Below are positions 42,611 to 51,323 of a stretch of 64,000 bases of DNA, one piece after another. Both the position numbers and the translations under genes were made by a program. Below the pieces are notes generated by a model that saw only the letters and a list, made by a program, of their open reading frames with translations, did no database searches and was not told where the DNA came from. The stretch spans positions 1 to 64,000 of the forward strand of contig NZ_FNFU01000014.1 of the NCBI RefSeq assembly GCF_900101115.1, written 5' to 3'. Origin of the DNA: Cryobacterium psychrotolerans (GTDB taxonomy: Bacteria; Actinomycetota; Actinomycetes; Actinomycetales; Microbacteriaceae). Positions within the stretch are counted from its first letter, which is position 1, and every line of letters begins with the position of its first letter.

Positions 42611-43599
42611 CCTCGGCGGGGGAGCAGACGCAGCGTCTCCTCGGGCCGCTCGATGTGCCCGAAGTGTCCGGTGTCGACCAGAGTGCAGGACGTGAAGTCG
42701 CGGATGACGCGGCCCAGCCGCGCGGCGTCGGAGTCGGCGACGAAGACATCCGTGTCGCCCTGCTGGGCACGCACCGGGCACTCGATGCGTGACCACGCCG
42801 ACTCGGGGTCGTAGTCTCCGGCGCGCCTCGAGGCGCGGCCGAACGCGCGCGGGCGGGCCTCGGCGCCGAGGGCGGCGACGACGCTGGCGCTGATCAGGCC
42901 GGGCCGGCTGAACAGGGGCGCCACGAGAGGGCGGAGCAGCGACATCCGTTCGAGGCCGCGAACGAACGCCGTGCCGGCCCGCCCGGCCAGGCCGAGGGCC
43001 CGCATGACCTGGCGGAGCGCGGTGAATCCGGGCAGCAGCGTGAACCGGGCCAGCGGATGCCGGACACTCTCGATCACCGAGAACGTCGTGGCCGAAACCA
43101 GGCCGACGGACACCGTCGCGCGCACCTCGGCTGAGGCCAGCTCCAGCGCGATGAAGCCGCCCATCGAGTGGCCGATCACCACCCAGCGGCTGTAGCCGAG
43201 CGCCCGGGCGAGCTCGGCAACCAGGGCCGCCATCGCCTCGGTGGTGAGCGCGTCCTCGTCGCTCGGCAGGGGAGTGTCGCCCCAGCCCGGGAGGTCCGGG
43301 ATGATCAGGTCGCCGAGGGAGGCGCCGGACGGCGTATCGCCGGTCGCGAGCGCGTCGGCGGCGCGCAGCAGGGGAGTCCAGGTCGACCACGACCCGGCCG
43401 CGCCGTGCAGCAGGATCGTTGCGGTGTCGCCGCCCGTTCGGCGGCCGTGCCGCACCGTGACGGGGCCCGAACCCACCGCCACGGAACTGGTCGCCAGGCC
43501 GAACGTCCGGGCATCCGTCGTGATCGGGAAGGGGCAGTATCCCGAGGGAATTGGCGTGCGCTCCGCTGCGGGTCGCGTGGGCGGGAACAGGGTGCTCAT
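42607..43599 (-). CDS. Alpha/beta hydrolase
   Basis: 330 residues. Alpha/beta-hydrolase fold with oxyanion region LLHGAAGSWSTW, nucleophile Ser in VIGHSMGGFIALE, acid in QQGDTDVFVAD and catalytic His in DTGHFGHIERP. Cytosolic esterase or lipase-like; substrate unknown. ATG 43599 begins MSTLFPPTRP; the frame extends upstream but into unlikely Pro/Arg-rich sequence. Divergent from the flavin oxidoreductase. Confidence 0.87.
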   Translation of the reverse strand: MSTLFPPTRPAAERTPIPSGYCPFPITTDARTFGLATSSVAVGSGPVTVRHGRRTGGDTATILLHGAAGSWSTWTPLLRAADALATGDTPSGASLGDLIIPDLPGWGDTPLPSDEDALTTEAMAALVAELARALGYSRWVVIGHSMGGFIALELASAEVRATVSVGLVSATTFSVIESVRHPLARFTLLPGFTALRQVMRALGLAGRAGTAFVRGLERMSLLRPLVAPLFSRPGLISASVVAALGAEARPRAFGRASRRAGDYDPESAWSRIECPVRAQQGDTDVFVADSDAARLGRVIRDFTSCTLVDTGHFGHIERPEETLRLLPRRG

Positions 43600-43728
43600 G
43601 GCTGGAGTTCGGCGCCGGCGGGGGCTGTGGATTGGCCGGGTGGCGGAATAGGGCTGTGGACGGCGAGGTTGGCGACAGGGGGAACCCGCTTCCCCCACGT
43701 ACTACCGCTTCAACGGAAAGAGTTCTCT

Positions 43729-44802
43729 GTGAATTTGTTTACCCCCCTGACCCTCGGCGAGCTGGAACTGTCCAACCGGATGGTCATGGCTCCCCTGACC
43801 CGCCTGCGTTCCGGAACTGCGGGCGTGCCCGGGCCGCTCGTGGTGGAGCACTACCGGCAGCGGGCGTCGCTGGGGCTGATCGTCTCAGAGGGCACCTACC
43901 CCAGCCATGCCGGGCGGGCCTTCCCCGGTCAGCCGGGCCTCGTGACGCCGGAGCAGCTCGAGGGCTGGAAGAACGTGGCCGAGGCGGTGCACGCGGAAGG
44001 CGGCCTCATCGTCGCGCAGGTCATGCACGCCGGACGTGTCTCGCACGAGGGAACGAATGGTGGCCGCGAGGTCGTCGCACCGAGCGCGATCGCGATCGAC
44101 GGCGAAACGCGTACCTATGACGGCAAGCAGGCATTCCCGGTGCCACGGGCGCTCGCCACGGATGAGCTGCCGGGCATCCTTGCCGAGTTCATCCAGGCAT
44201 CCAGGGACGCCATCGCGGCCGGCCTGGACGGCGTGGAGATTCACTCCGCCAACGGCTACCTGCTGCACGAATTCCTCTCCCCGGCCTCGAACGTGCGTGA
44301 CGACGCCTACGGCGGATCCCCGGCCAACCGGGCGCGCTTCGTGGCCGAGGTGGTCACGGCCGTGGCCGAGGCCATCGGCGCCGGGCGCGTCGGTCTGCGG
44401 ATCTCGCCGGAGCACAACATCCAGGATGCCCTCGAGCCGGATGCCGCGGACGTGCTGGCCACCTACGGCGCCCTGGTCGACGCGATCGCCCCGCTTAAGC
44501 TCGCCTACCTGAGCATCCTGCACAAGGACCCGGCCGGTGAGCTGGTGCAGGAGCTGCGGGCACGGTTCGGCGGACCGGCGCTCATCAACAGCGGCTTCGG
44601 CACCGTCACGACCCGCGACGAAGCGCGGGGGCTCCTGACGGACGGGCTCGCCGACGCCGTCGTCGTCGGGCGCCCGGCCATCGCCAACCCCGACCTCGTG
44701 CGCCGGTGGCTGGAAGACCTGCCGCTGAACACGCCGGACCCGCTGACCTTCTATGGCGACGGTGCGGCCGGCTACACCGACTACCCGGCGCTGGTCCACT
44801 AG
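43729..44802 (+). CDS. Old yellow enzyme-type NADH:flavin oxidoreductase
   Basis: 357 residues. FMN-dependent ene-reductase: NRMVMAPLTRLRS, HAGRVSHEGTNGG, IHSANGYLLHEFLSP with the substrate-binding pattern HSAN (His-Asn type), DDAYGGSPANRARF, and VVVGRPAIANPDLV. It reduces activated C=C bonds such as those of enones or nitro compounds. GTG 43729 with GGAAAG upstream gives the family N-terminus VNLFTPLTLGELELSNR. It converges on the aminotransferase across a type B palindrome. Confidence 0.93.
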   Translation: MNLFTPLTLGELELSNRMVMAPLTRLRSGTAGVPGPLVVEHYRQRASLGLIVSEGTYPSHAGRAFPGQPGLVTPEQLEGWKNVAEAVHAEGGLIVAQVMHAGRVSHEGTNGGREVVAPSAIAIDGETRTYDGKQAFPVPRALATDELPGILAEFIQASRDAIAAGLDGVEIHSANGYLLHEFLSPASNVRDDAYGGSPANRARFVAEVVTAVAEAIGAGRVGLRISPEHNIQDALEPDAADVLATYGALVDAIAPLKLAYLSILHKDPAGELVQELRARFGGPALINSGFGTVTTRDEARGLLTDGLADAVVVGRPAIANPDLVRRWLEDLPLNTPDPLTFYGDGAAGYTDYPALVH

Positions 44803-44830
44803 CCACCCGCCGCATCCGCCCGCCTCCCGA

Positions 44831-44890
44831 TTGAGTTGCGGACATCGCACCTTCATGTCGCTGGTAAAGGTACTTTGTCCGCAACTCAGT
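44831..44890. repeat. Palindromic repeat type B between convergent genes
   Basis: TTGAGTTGCGGAC pairs with GTCCGCAACTCAGT on the other side of ACCTTC, a GTCGCTGG-containing loop and AAAGGTACTTT. Its right end contains the TGA stop (44886-44888) of the aminotransferase gene. Confidence 0.9.
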
Positions 44891-46094
44891 GGGCGGAACC
44901 CCGCGAGATACCGGACAGCTGGGCGGCGGCCTGTTCGAGCAGGTCCGGCTTCTTGCAGTACGCGAAGCGCACGAGCGACGCGTACTCGGCCCGGTGTTCC
45001 GGGGAGCAGAAGGCCGAGATCGGAATCCCGACGACCCCGGCGAGATCGGGCAGCCGGCGACAGAAGTCCGCGCCGTCCGGGTAACCCAGCGGCGCGGCAT
45101 CCGCGACGATGAAATAAGACCCCTGCGGCACGGTGATGCCGAACCCCGCGGCTGTCAGCCCGCGAGCCAGAACGTCGCGCTTGGTTCTGAGGTCCGCCGC
45201 GATTCCGGCAAAGAAGGTGTCGGGCAGGTCAAGGCCGGTGGCGATCGCCGGCTGGAACGGTGCCCCATTGACGTAGGTGAGAAACTGCTTGACCGCCAGG
45301 ATCGCCGTCACCAACGGGGCGGGCGCGGTGAGCCAGCCGATCTTCCAGCCGGTGGTGTTGAACGTCTTGCCGCCCGAGGAGATCGAGATGGTGCGCTCCC
45401 TCGCCCCGGGCAGGGTCGCAACGGGCACGTGGGGCTCGCCGAAGGTGAGGTGCTCGTAGACCTCGTCGGTGACGATGATCGCGTCGTGCCGGTGCGCGAG
45501 TTCCACGATGAGCTCGAGCGTCTCCCGGGGGAAGATCGCGCCGGTCGGGTTGTGCGGGTTGTTCACGACGATGAGGCGGGTGCGGTCGGTGACGGCGGCG
45601 CGAAGCTCATCCAGGTCGGGCTGGAAATCGGGGGCACGCAGCCGCACCGTGCGATGGATGCCCCCGCCGAGCGCGATCAGTCCGCCGTAGGCGTCGAAGA
45701 ACGGCTCGAACGTGACGACCTCGTCGCCCGGCCCGAGGAGCGCGAGCATCGTGGCGGCGAGCGCCTCGGTCGCGCCGGCGGTCACGAGTACTTCGGATCC
45801 GGGGTCGACGGTGAGGCCGTAGAACCGGTGCTGGTGCCGGGCGATGGCCTCGAGGAGCACCGGCATGCCGCGCCCCGGCGGGTACTGGTTGATTCCGTCG
45901 GCGATCGCCTTCCGGGCGGCCTCGAGTACTTCGGTTGGCCCATCCTCGTCGGGGAAGCCCTGGCCGAGGTTGATGGCTCCGGTTCGACCGGCCAGGGCGC
46001 TCATCTCGGCGAAGATGCTCGCGGTGACGCTGCCGTCATCGGCGAGGAGTCCGGCCCCGCGGGCCGTGCGCTGCCAGCCGCCGGGAATCGTCAT
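44886..46094 (-). CDS. Class I/II PLP aminotransferase (KAT/MtnE/DapC-like)
   Basis: 402 residues. Fold-type I aminotransferase with NLGQGFPDEDGP at the N-terminus, VNNPHNPTGAIF, DEVYEHLTF and the PLP lysine K243 in SSGGKTFNTTGWKIGW. The closest families are kynurenine/methionine aminotransferases and succinyldiaminopimelate aminotransferase; the sequence alone does not decide. ATG 46094. Confidence 0.9.
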   Translation of the reverse strand: MTIPGGWQRTARGAGLLADDGSVTASIFAEMSALAGRTGAINLGQGFPDEDGPTEVLEAARKAIADGINQYPPGRGMPVLLEAIARHQHRFYGLTVDPGSEVLVTAGATEALAATMLALLGPGDEVVTFEPFFDAYGGLIALGGGIHRTVRLRAPDFQPDLDELRAAVTDRTRLIVVNNPHNPTGAIFPRETLELIVELAHRHDAIIVTDEVYEHLTFGEPHVPVATLPGARERTISISSGGKTFNTTGWKIGWLTAPAPLVTAILAVKQFLTYVNGAPFQPAIATGLDLPDTFFAGIAADLRTKRDVLARGLTAAGFGITVPQGSYFIVADAAPLGYPDGADFCRRLPDLAGVVGIPISAFCSPEHRAEYASLVRFAYCKKPDLLEQAAAQLSGISRGSAH

Positions 46095-46188
46095 CGTGTC
46101 ACCTGCATGGGTCCAAGCTACGACATGTGTCGTCGCCTCGTGTCTCGGACCCTGTGGATAGATCGCGCGCTGCGGTGGGCTTCTGCCC

Positions 46189-46200
46189 TAGCGTGAGCGC
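46189..46200 (+). promoter_or_regulatory. Candidate leaderless promoter of the lipoprotein gene
   Basis: TAGCGT (46189-46194), six bases, then ATG 46201. Confidence 0.5.
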
Positions 46201-46776
46201 ATGCGGACTCAGTCCCATCACCTACTCGCCGTGTGCGCCACGGTGATGCTCGCGCTGCCGGCGCTCGCCGCGTGTGCCCCGGCGCCGACTCCCGTTCCCG
46301 GCCACACGGCCGCCGCCACGGATGCCCCGGTCTTCGCGTCAGACGAGGAAGCACTCGCCGCTGCCAAGAAGGCCTACGCCGGCTACCTACACATGTCCGA
46401 TCAGATTCTTATGGATGGGGGGTCCGGTCCAGAGCGCATCAAGGGATACGCGTCGACACGCCTCGCGGAACTTGAGATCGAAAGCTACGGGCGAACCAAG
46501 GCAAAAGGACTGAGAAGCACGGGCGGGAGCCTGTTCTCAAACATGACAATTCAGTCGCGCGGTGACGCTACGGTGCAGGGTCGCGGAGTGCTCACCGTGT
46601 ACCTGTGTTCAGACGTGTCTGAGGTGGACTTCCTGGACTCACGCGGTCAATCCGTGGTTTCGCCGAGTCGGCCAGATCGCACCCCTTTCGAGGTGTCATT
46701 CGATCTCGCATCCACGGATCCCGTAGAACTCCTCGTTGCAAGTGCCGACGTCTGGCAAGGCGCGGGGATCTGCTGA
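46201..46776 (+). CDS. Secreted lipoprotein, unknown function
   Basis: 191 residues. Signal peptide with lipobox LAAC (Cys about residue 25), then a Pro/Ala linker and a domain of about 150 residues with ASDEEALAAAKKAYAGYLHMSD and a disulfide-compatible pair (YLCSDVSEVDF and the final GIC). The codon use is less GC-biased than its neighbours between about 46390 and 46600. It overlaps the next gene by one base (TGATG), so both are made together. Function unknown. Confidence 0.8.
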   Translation: MRTQSHHLLAVCATVMLALPALAACAPAPTPVPGHTAAATDAPVFASDEEALAAAKKAYAGYLHMSDQILMDGGSGPERIKGYASTRLAELEIESYGRTKAKGLRSTGGSLFSNMTIQSRGDATVQGRGVLTVYLCSDVSEVDFLDSRGQSVVSPSRPDRTPFEVSFDLASTDPVELLVASADVWQGAGIC

Positions 46777-47615
46777 TGATCCGACAGGCCGCGTTGATAG
46801 TAGTGCTCATCGGAATTATTCTGTCGATCGGGGGCCCGCCAGCGGCGTCGGCCGCGGGCGGGGATTGCAGTCGCGCAGACGTACAAATGGGCAGTTGCCC
46901 GGAAGCCAACGGCGTGTTCGACCACGGCGGGGTGGACCTGTCGGCAGGGTTCGACAGCAACTCCGGCGGAGGCGGTGGAGCGCCTCCCGGGGCCGACGGA
47001 GGGGCCCAGACCGATGAGAACCCCGACCAGAACGGCGACCAGGGCACCGTCACCGTCGTGGACCCGCTGGTGATCGTGCGGGACCCCTTCTTCGTCAACT
47101 GCGCGCCGGGATCGCCCTGCGACCCGAGCCTCGTGGTGAGCATGAGCGACCTGGTGAACTTCCAGCCCGTCATCCCGACCCAGGGGATGGAACCCAACGG
47201 CTGGATCGTGATCGGGCTCCCCACCAACTTCTTCGCCGCGGCATCCGCGCACACCAGGTCGGGACTGCTGCTCGGGTTCCCCGCCGAGGTGAGGTTCACG
47301 CCCGCGGGCTACCGCTGGGCCTACGGCGACGGAACGACGGGCGGTTCGGCCACGGGCGGGGCCAGCTGGGCCGATCTGCACCTGCCCGAGTTCTCGGAAA
47401 CGGCGACCAGCCACACCTACCTCGATGCCGGGGATTTCGTCATCGCGCTCACTGTCGACTACTCGGCCCAGTACCGTTTCGCGGGCCAGCCGTGGCGGGG
47501 CATTGGGGGTACGCTGGCCGTGCCGGCTAACCCGATCACCGCCCGCGCCGGCACAGCGAGAACCGTGCTGGTCGATCGGGAGTGCACCCGCAACCCGAGC
47601 GGCCCCGGCTGCTGA
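46776..47615 (+). CDS. Secreted protein with PKD-like domain
   Basis: 279 residues. Signal peptide (cleavage after about AASA), a Gly/Asp-rich low-complexity linker (SNSGGGGGAPPGADGGAQ), then a domain containing RWAYGDGTTGG and HTYLDAGDFVIALTV, the WxFGDG and HTYxxxGxYxVxLTV-type signature of PKD folds. Four or more Cys suggest disulfides. Probably cell-surface, paired with the lipoprotein upstream. Function unknown. Confidence 0.78.
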   Translation: MIRQAALIVVLIGIILSIGGPPAASAAGGDCSRADVQMGSCPEANGVFDHGGVDLSAGFDSNSGGGGGAPPGADGGAQTDENPDQNGDQGTVTVVDPLVIVRDPFFVNCAPGSPCDPSLVVSMSDLVNFQPVIPTQGMEPNGWIVIGLPTNFFAAASAHTRSGLLLGFPAEVRFTPAGYRWAYGDGTTGGSATGGASWADLHLPEFSETATSHTYLDAGDFVIALTVDYSAQYRFAGQPWRGIGGTLAVPANPITARAGTARTVLVDRECTRNPSGPGC

Positions 47616-47735
47616 CCGAACGCAGCCGCGCCACCCCGGGTAAGGTCACGGCCTCGTCATGGGACGCTCTCAGTCTGTGCATATAAAACGTTCAGGTTCG
47701 GGCGCAAAGCTGGCAACGCTTGGAAGGAGCACACC

Positions 47736-49328
47736 ATGACCGACAGCACTGAAGAACCAGGCAGCACTCCAGACCAGCCGAAGGCCGCCGAGCCCGCCGG
47801 GTCTGCGCCCGTCGAGGCCGCGCCCGTCGCGCCTCCCGTGACGGATGCTCCGCCGGCCCGGCCGCAGGCATCCGGAGGCTACGGCACGCCCGAGGTCCCC
47901 GCCGAACCGACGGCCCCCTCGGCCCCCACGGCCCCCAAATTCAACGAGACCGGTCCGACCGAGTCCTACGGCACCGATGCGTTCGGACGCCCGTTCCCGG
48001 TGCCCGGCGCCGCGGGCCCCGGTGTCCAGGGCGCGCCGCAGGCCCAGGCGACCGCCGCATACCCCGGCGACTACCCGACCGAACAGCTCGGCTCCGCCCC
48101 GCCGAAGGAGCGACGCAAGGGGAGCGTCGCCCTGATCGCGGCCCTGGCCATCGGCGCCCTCGTCGGCGGCGCATCCGGTGCCGGCGTCACCGCGCTGGTC
48201 CTGACCCAGCAGGGCAGCGGCGTGCCGGTCAGCCAGGCCGAGGGACCCGGCAACGTCGTCGTCAACAACAGCGAAAGCGTTAACGAAATCACCGCGGTGG
48301 CCGCAAAGTCATCGCCGAGCGTCGTCACGATCAGCGTGGCCAGCGGCAGTGCCGGCGGCACGGGCTCCGGCGTCATCCTCAGCGAAGACGGCTACGTGCT
48401 CACGAACACGCACGTCGTGACCCTCGACGGCGCCGTGGCCGACGCGAAGATTTCGGTGACCGGCCAGGACGGCAAGCTGTACAAGGCGACCCTCGTCGGT
48501 ACCGACCCGGTCTCCGACCTCGCGGTCATCAAGCTGACCGATGCTTCGGGGCTCAAGGCGATGGACTGGGCCGACTCGGCCAAGCTCAACGTCGGCGACA
48601 CGGCGATCGCCATCGGCGCACCGCTGGGGCTGGCCGGCACCGTGACAAACGGGATTGTGAGCGCGCTCAACCGCAGCATCACGGTCGCCTCCTCCGCCGC
48701 GCCGAAGACCGAAGAGGCCACGCCGGACCAGAACGACGGCCAGAACCCGTTCGACTTCTGGAACTTCGACATCCCGAACGAGGACGGCAGCCAGCAGCCG
48801 CAGTCCGGCCAGTCGGGTGGCAGCATTTCCCTGCCCGTCATCCAGACGGATGCCGCGATCAACCCCGGCAACTCCGGCGGCGCGCTGCTCAACGGCAAGG
48901 GCCAGCTGATCGGGATCAACGTGGCCATCGCCAACGCCGGCGGAGGTTCCGAAGCCGCAGCCGGCAGCATCGGCGTCGGCTTCGCCATCCCGTCGAACCT
49001 GGCCCAGCGCATCTCTGACGAGCTCATCGCCGACGGCAAGGCAACCCACGGGTTGCTCGGCGCCTCGGTCACGAGTGCGAGCAGCGACGCCGACAGTGCG
49101 ACCGTCGGCGCGCTCATCAAGGAGATCTCCTCCGGAGGCGCAGCCGAAAAGGCCGGCCTGGAGTCGGGTGACGTCGTCACCAACTTCAACGGGGTGCCGA
49201 TCACCGATGCCAACGACCTGACCGCCCAGGTGCGCGCCCTCGCCGCGGGTGCCGATGCCAAGCTCACCTACGTGCGCGACGGCAAGGCGGTCACCGTGTC
49301 CGTCACGGTTGGTGAGCTCACCAGCTGA
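47736..49328 (+). CDS. HtrA/DegP-type serine protease with PDZ domain
   Basis: 530 residues, ATG after GGAAGGAG. A long Pro/Ala-rich cytosolic N-terminus (1-128), one membrane segment (about 129-157), a trypsin-like domain with triad H226 (TNTHVV), D261 (DPVSDLAVIKL) and S380 (NPGNSGGAL), and a C-terminal PDZ domain (about 430-522). Envelope quality-control or signalling protease. An insert rich in Asp, Gln and Asn (about 322-362) lies before the Ser. Single gene ended by a perfect 17-bp hairpin. Confidence 0.94.
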   Translation: MTDSTEEPGSTPDQPKAAEPAGSAPVEAAPVAPPVTDAPPARPQASGGYGTPEVPAEPTAPSAPTAPKFNETGPTESYGTDAFGRPFPVPGAAGPGVQGAPQAQATAAYPGDYPTEQLGSAPPKERRKGSVALIAALAIGALVGGASGAGVTALVLTQQGSGVPVSQAEGPGNVVVNNSESVNEITAVAAKSSPSVVTISVASGSAGGTGSGVILSEDGYVLTNTHVVTLDGAVADAKISVTGQDGKLYKATLVGTDPVSDLAVIKLTDASGLKAMDWADSAKLNVGDTAIAIGAPLGLAGTVTNGIVSALNRSITVASSAAPKTEEATPDQNDGQNPFDFWNFDIPNEDGSQQPQSGQSGGSISLPVIQTDAAINPGNSGGALLNGKGQLIGINVAIANAGGGSEAAAGSIGVGFAIPSNLAQRISDELIADGKATHGLLGASVTSASSDADSATVGALIKEISSGGAAEKAGLESGDVVTNFNGVPITDANDLTAQVRALAAGADAKLTYVRDGKAVTVSVTVGELTS

Positions 49329-49345
49329 CCGATCGCTCCTTCCCA

Positions 49346-49386
49346 CGCGACTGCGCCGCCGGCTCAACACCGGCGGCGCAGTCGCG
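49346..49386 (+). terminator. Hairpin terminator after the htrA-like gene
   Basis: CGCGACTGCGCCGCCGG pairs perfectly with CCGGCGGCGCAGTCGCG around CTCAACA. There is no U-run, so it would be an I-shaped terminator of the actinobacterial kind. Confidence 0.75.
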
Positions 49387-49419
49387 TCCGCACATCCCCG
49401 GGTGAAATACGGTGCCTGA

Positions 49420-49425
49420 TAGGCT
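49420..49425 (+). promoter_or_regulatory. Candidate -10 (TAGGCT) of the surface-polymer gene cluster
   Basis: TGATAGGCT, an extended -10, about 40 bases before GTG 49465. Confidence 0.45.
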
Positions 49426-49464
49426 CTAGCGACCCGCCCCACAAACGGAAAGACGGCCAGCCCG

Positions 49465-50508
49465 GTGCCCCAGAACGCAGACGAACTGCTCGTCGGCGTG
49501 TCCTATGTGATGCCCGTGCTGAACGAGGCCTCGCATGTGCGCGCCGCCGTCGACAGCCTCCTCCAGCAGGACTATCAGGGGCCGTTCGAAGTCACCCTGG
49601 CCCTCGGCCCGAGCATCGATGGGACCACCGAGCTCGTCGAAGAGATGGCGGCGATCGACCCGCGCATCCAGGTGGTCACGAACGAGGTCGGATCAACCCC
49701 GGCGGGCCTCAACACCGCGATCCGCGCATCGCACTACCCGGTCGTGATCCGTGTCGACGCGCACTCCGTGCTGCCCCCTGACTACGCACGCATCGCCGTG
49801 GAGACCCTCGAGCGCACCGGCGCGGCCAACGTGGGCGGCATCATGGACGCCCAGGGAGTCACCGCCTTCCAGAAAGCCGTCGCCCGCGCCTACGGCACGC
49901 GCGTGGGCCTGGGCGGCACACCGTTCCACGTCGGCGGCAAAGAGGGCGAGGCGGACACCGTCTACCTCGGCTGTTTCCGACGCGAAAGCATCCTCAGCGT
50001 CGGCCTGTTCGACGAGAGCATCAAGCGCGGCCAGGACTGGGAACTCAACCGGCGCCTACGCGAATCCGGCGGCTCGGTGTGGTTCACTCCCCGGCTCAAG
50101 GTGCTCTACCGCCCCCGACCCAGCCTGTCCCGCCTGGCCCGCCAGATGCTGTCGACCGGGCTGTGGCGCGGAGAGCTCGCACGGCGCTTCCCCGAGTCCA
50201 ACGGCCTCCGCTACTTCGTGCCACCCGTCATGGTCGTCGGTGTGACCATCGGGCTGCTGCTCGGAATCGCCGGGCTCGTGCAGCTCATTGCGGGCACGGC
50301 ACCGTGGATGCTGCTCGGTTTCGTGATGCCCACCGTCTACCTCGTCTTCGTGCTGGCGGCTACGATCGCGGTGACGCGCCCCGACGGGTTTCGTGCTGCC
50401 CTCTGGTTTCTCGTAGTCTTGCCGTGCATCCACTTCTGCTGGGGCGTCGGCTTCGTGCTCGGCTACCTCAAACTCACGAGCAACATCACCGCACACGCGG
50501 GAAGGTAA
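49465..50508 (+). CDS. GT2 glycosyltransferase with C-terminal membrane segments
   Basis: 347 residues. GT-A domain: VSYVMPVLNEASHVRAAV, IDGTTELVEEM, the DxD-like VIRVDAHS, then GQDWELNRRLRESG. Two or three membrane segments lie after residue 250. It resembles ExoA-type transferases of exopolysaccharide pathways. Its TAA is two bases before the start of the CDP-alcohol phosphatidyltransferase gene. First gene of a probable surface polymer operon. Confidence 0.88.
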   Translation: MPQNADELLVGVSYVMPVLNEASHVRAAVDSLLQQDYQGPFEVTLALGPSIDGTTELVEEMAAIDPRIQVVTNEVGSTPAGLNTAIRASHYPVVIRVDAHSVLPPDYARIAVETLERTGAANVGGIMDAQGVTAFQKAVARAYGTRVGLGGTPFHVGGKEGEADTVYLGCFRRESILSVGLFDESIKRGQDWELNRRLRESGGSVWFTPRLKVLYRPRPSLSRLARQMLSTGLWRGELARRFPESNGLRYFVPPVMVVGVTIGLLLGIAGLVQLIAGTAPWMLLGFVMPTVYLVFVLAATIAVTRPDGFRAALWFLVVLPCIHFCWGVGFVLGYLKLTSNITAHAGR

Positions 50509-50510
50509 CT

Positions 50511-51323
50511 ATGACGCCAGGCACCCCGGCGGCGGCACGGCCCTCCTCCATCGCCGAGCTCCGCGCCGTTGCGCAACCGCCCGAGGTTCGACTGCGTGCC
50601 AACGCCGAACACTGGACGGCCTCGCTCTACCTGCGCGACCTCTCTCCGTATGTCACGTGGATGCTGCTGAAGACTCCTATCTCGGCCAACGGCGTGACCG
50701 GCCTGATGATCCTGGTCGGCTGGTCGACCGCGGCCGCGCTCCTCATCCCCGGAATCTGGGGGGCCCTGCTCGCCCTCGTTCTCGGACAGCTGCAGATGCT
50801 CATCGACTGCAGCGACGGCGAGGTCGCCCGCTGGCGCAAGACGTCTTCGCCCGCCGGCGTCTTCCTCGACAAGGTCGGCCACTACAGCACCGAGGCGCTG
50901 ATCCCGATTGCCCTCGGCATCCGTGCGGCCGCGTACCCGTTCGAGGCCCCGGCGGATTTCCTCTGGACGACCCTCGGAGTCCTGCTCGCGCTCATCATCG
51001 TGTTGAACAAAGCGCTCAACGACATGGTCCACGTCGCCCGGGCCAACGCCGGCCTGACGAAGCTCGCCGACACACACGGGGAGAAGGCGCCCACCTCCGG
51101 CACCCTCGTGAAACTCCGTCGCCTGGCCCGCTTCCTGCCCTTCCACCGGCTGTACCACTCGGTCGAGCTGACCATGCTGATCTTCGTCGCCGCCCTCGTG
51201 GGCCTCTTCGCCGGCCAGCCGCTGGTCGACCGCGCCGTGCTGATCGCCCTGGTCCCGCTTGCCTTCCTGGCGCTCATCGGCCACTTCGTCGCAATCATGG
51301 CCTCCAAGCGTGTCCGCTCCTAG
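50511..51323 (+). CDS. CDP-alcohol phosphatidyltransferase with altered catalytic motif
   Basis: 270 residues with about six membrane segments. The family motif D-x2-D-G-x2-A-R-x8-G-x3-D-x3-D is present as D99, D102, G103, A106, R107, G116 and D120, but the last position, the presumed general base in characterised enzymes, is H124 (DKVGHY). It moves a phospho-alcohol from a CDP-linked donor to an acceptor alcohol. Flanked on both sides by glycosyltransferase genes, it more likely builds a phosphodiester-linked glycan or glycolipid than a bulk phospholipid. The end overlaps the next gene by 14 nt. Confidence 0.85.
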   Translation: MTPGTPAAARPSSIAELRAVAQPPEVRLRANAEHWTASLYLRDLSPYVTWMLLKTPISANGVTGLMILVGWSTAAALLIPGIWGALLALVLGQLQMLIDCSDGEVARWRKTSSPAGVFLDKVGHYSTEALIPIALGIRAAAYPFEAPADFLWTTLGVLLALIIVLNKALNDMVHVARANAGLTKLADTHGEKAPTSGTLVKLRRLARFLPFHRLYHSVELTMLIFVAALVGLFAGQPLVDRAVLIALVPLAFLALIGHFVAIMASKRVRS

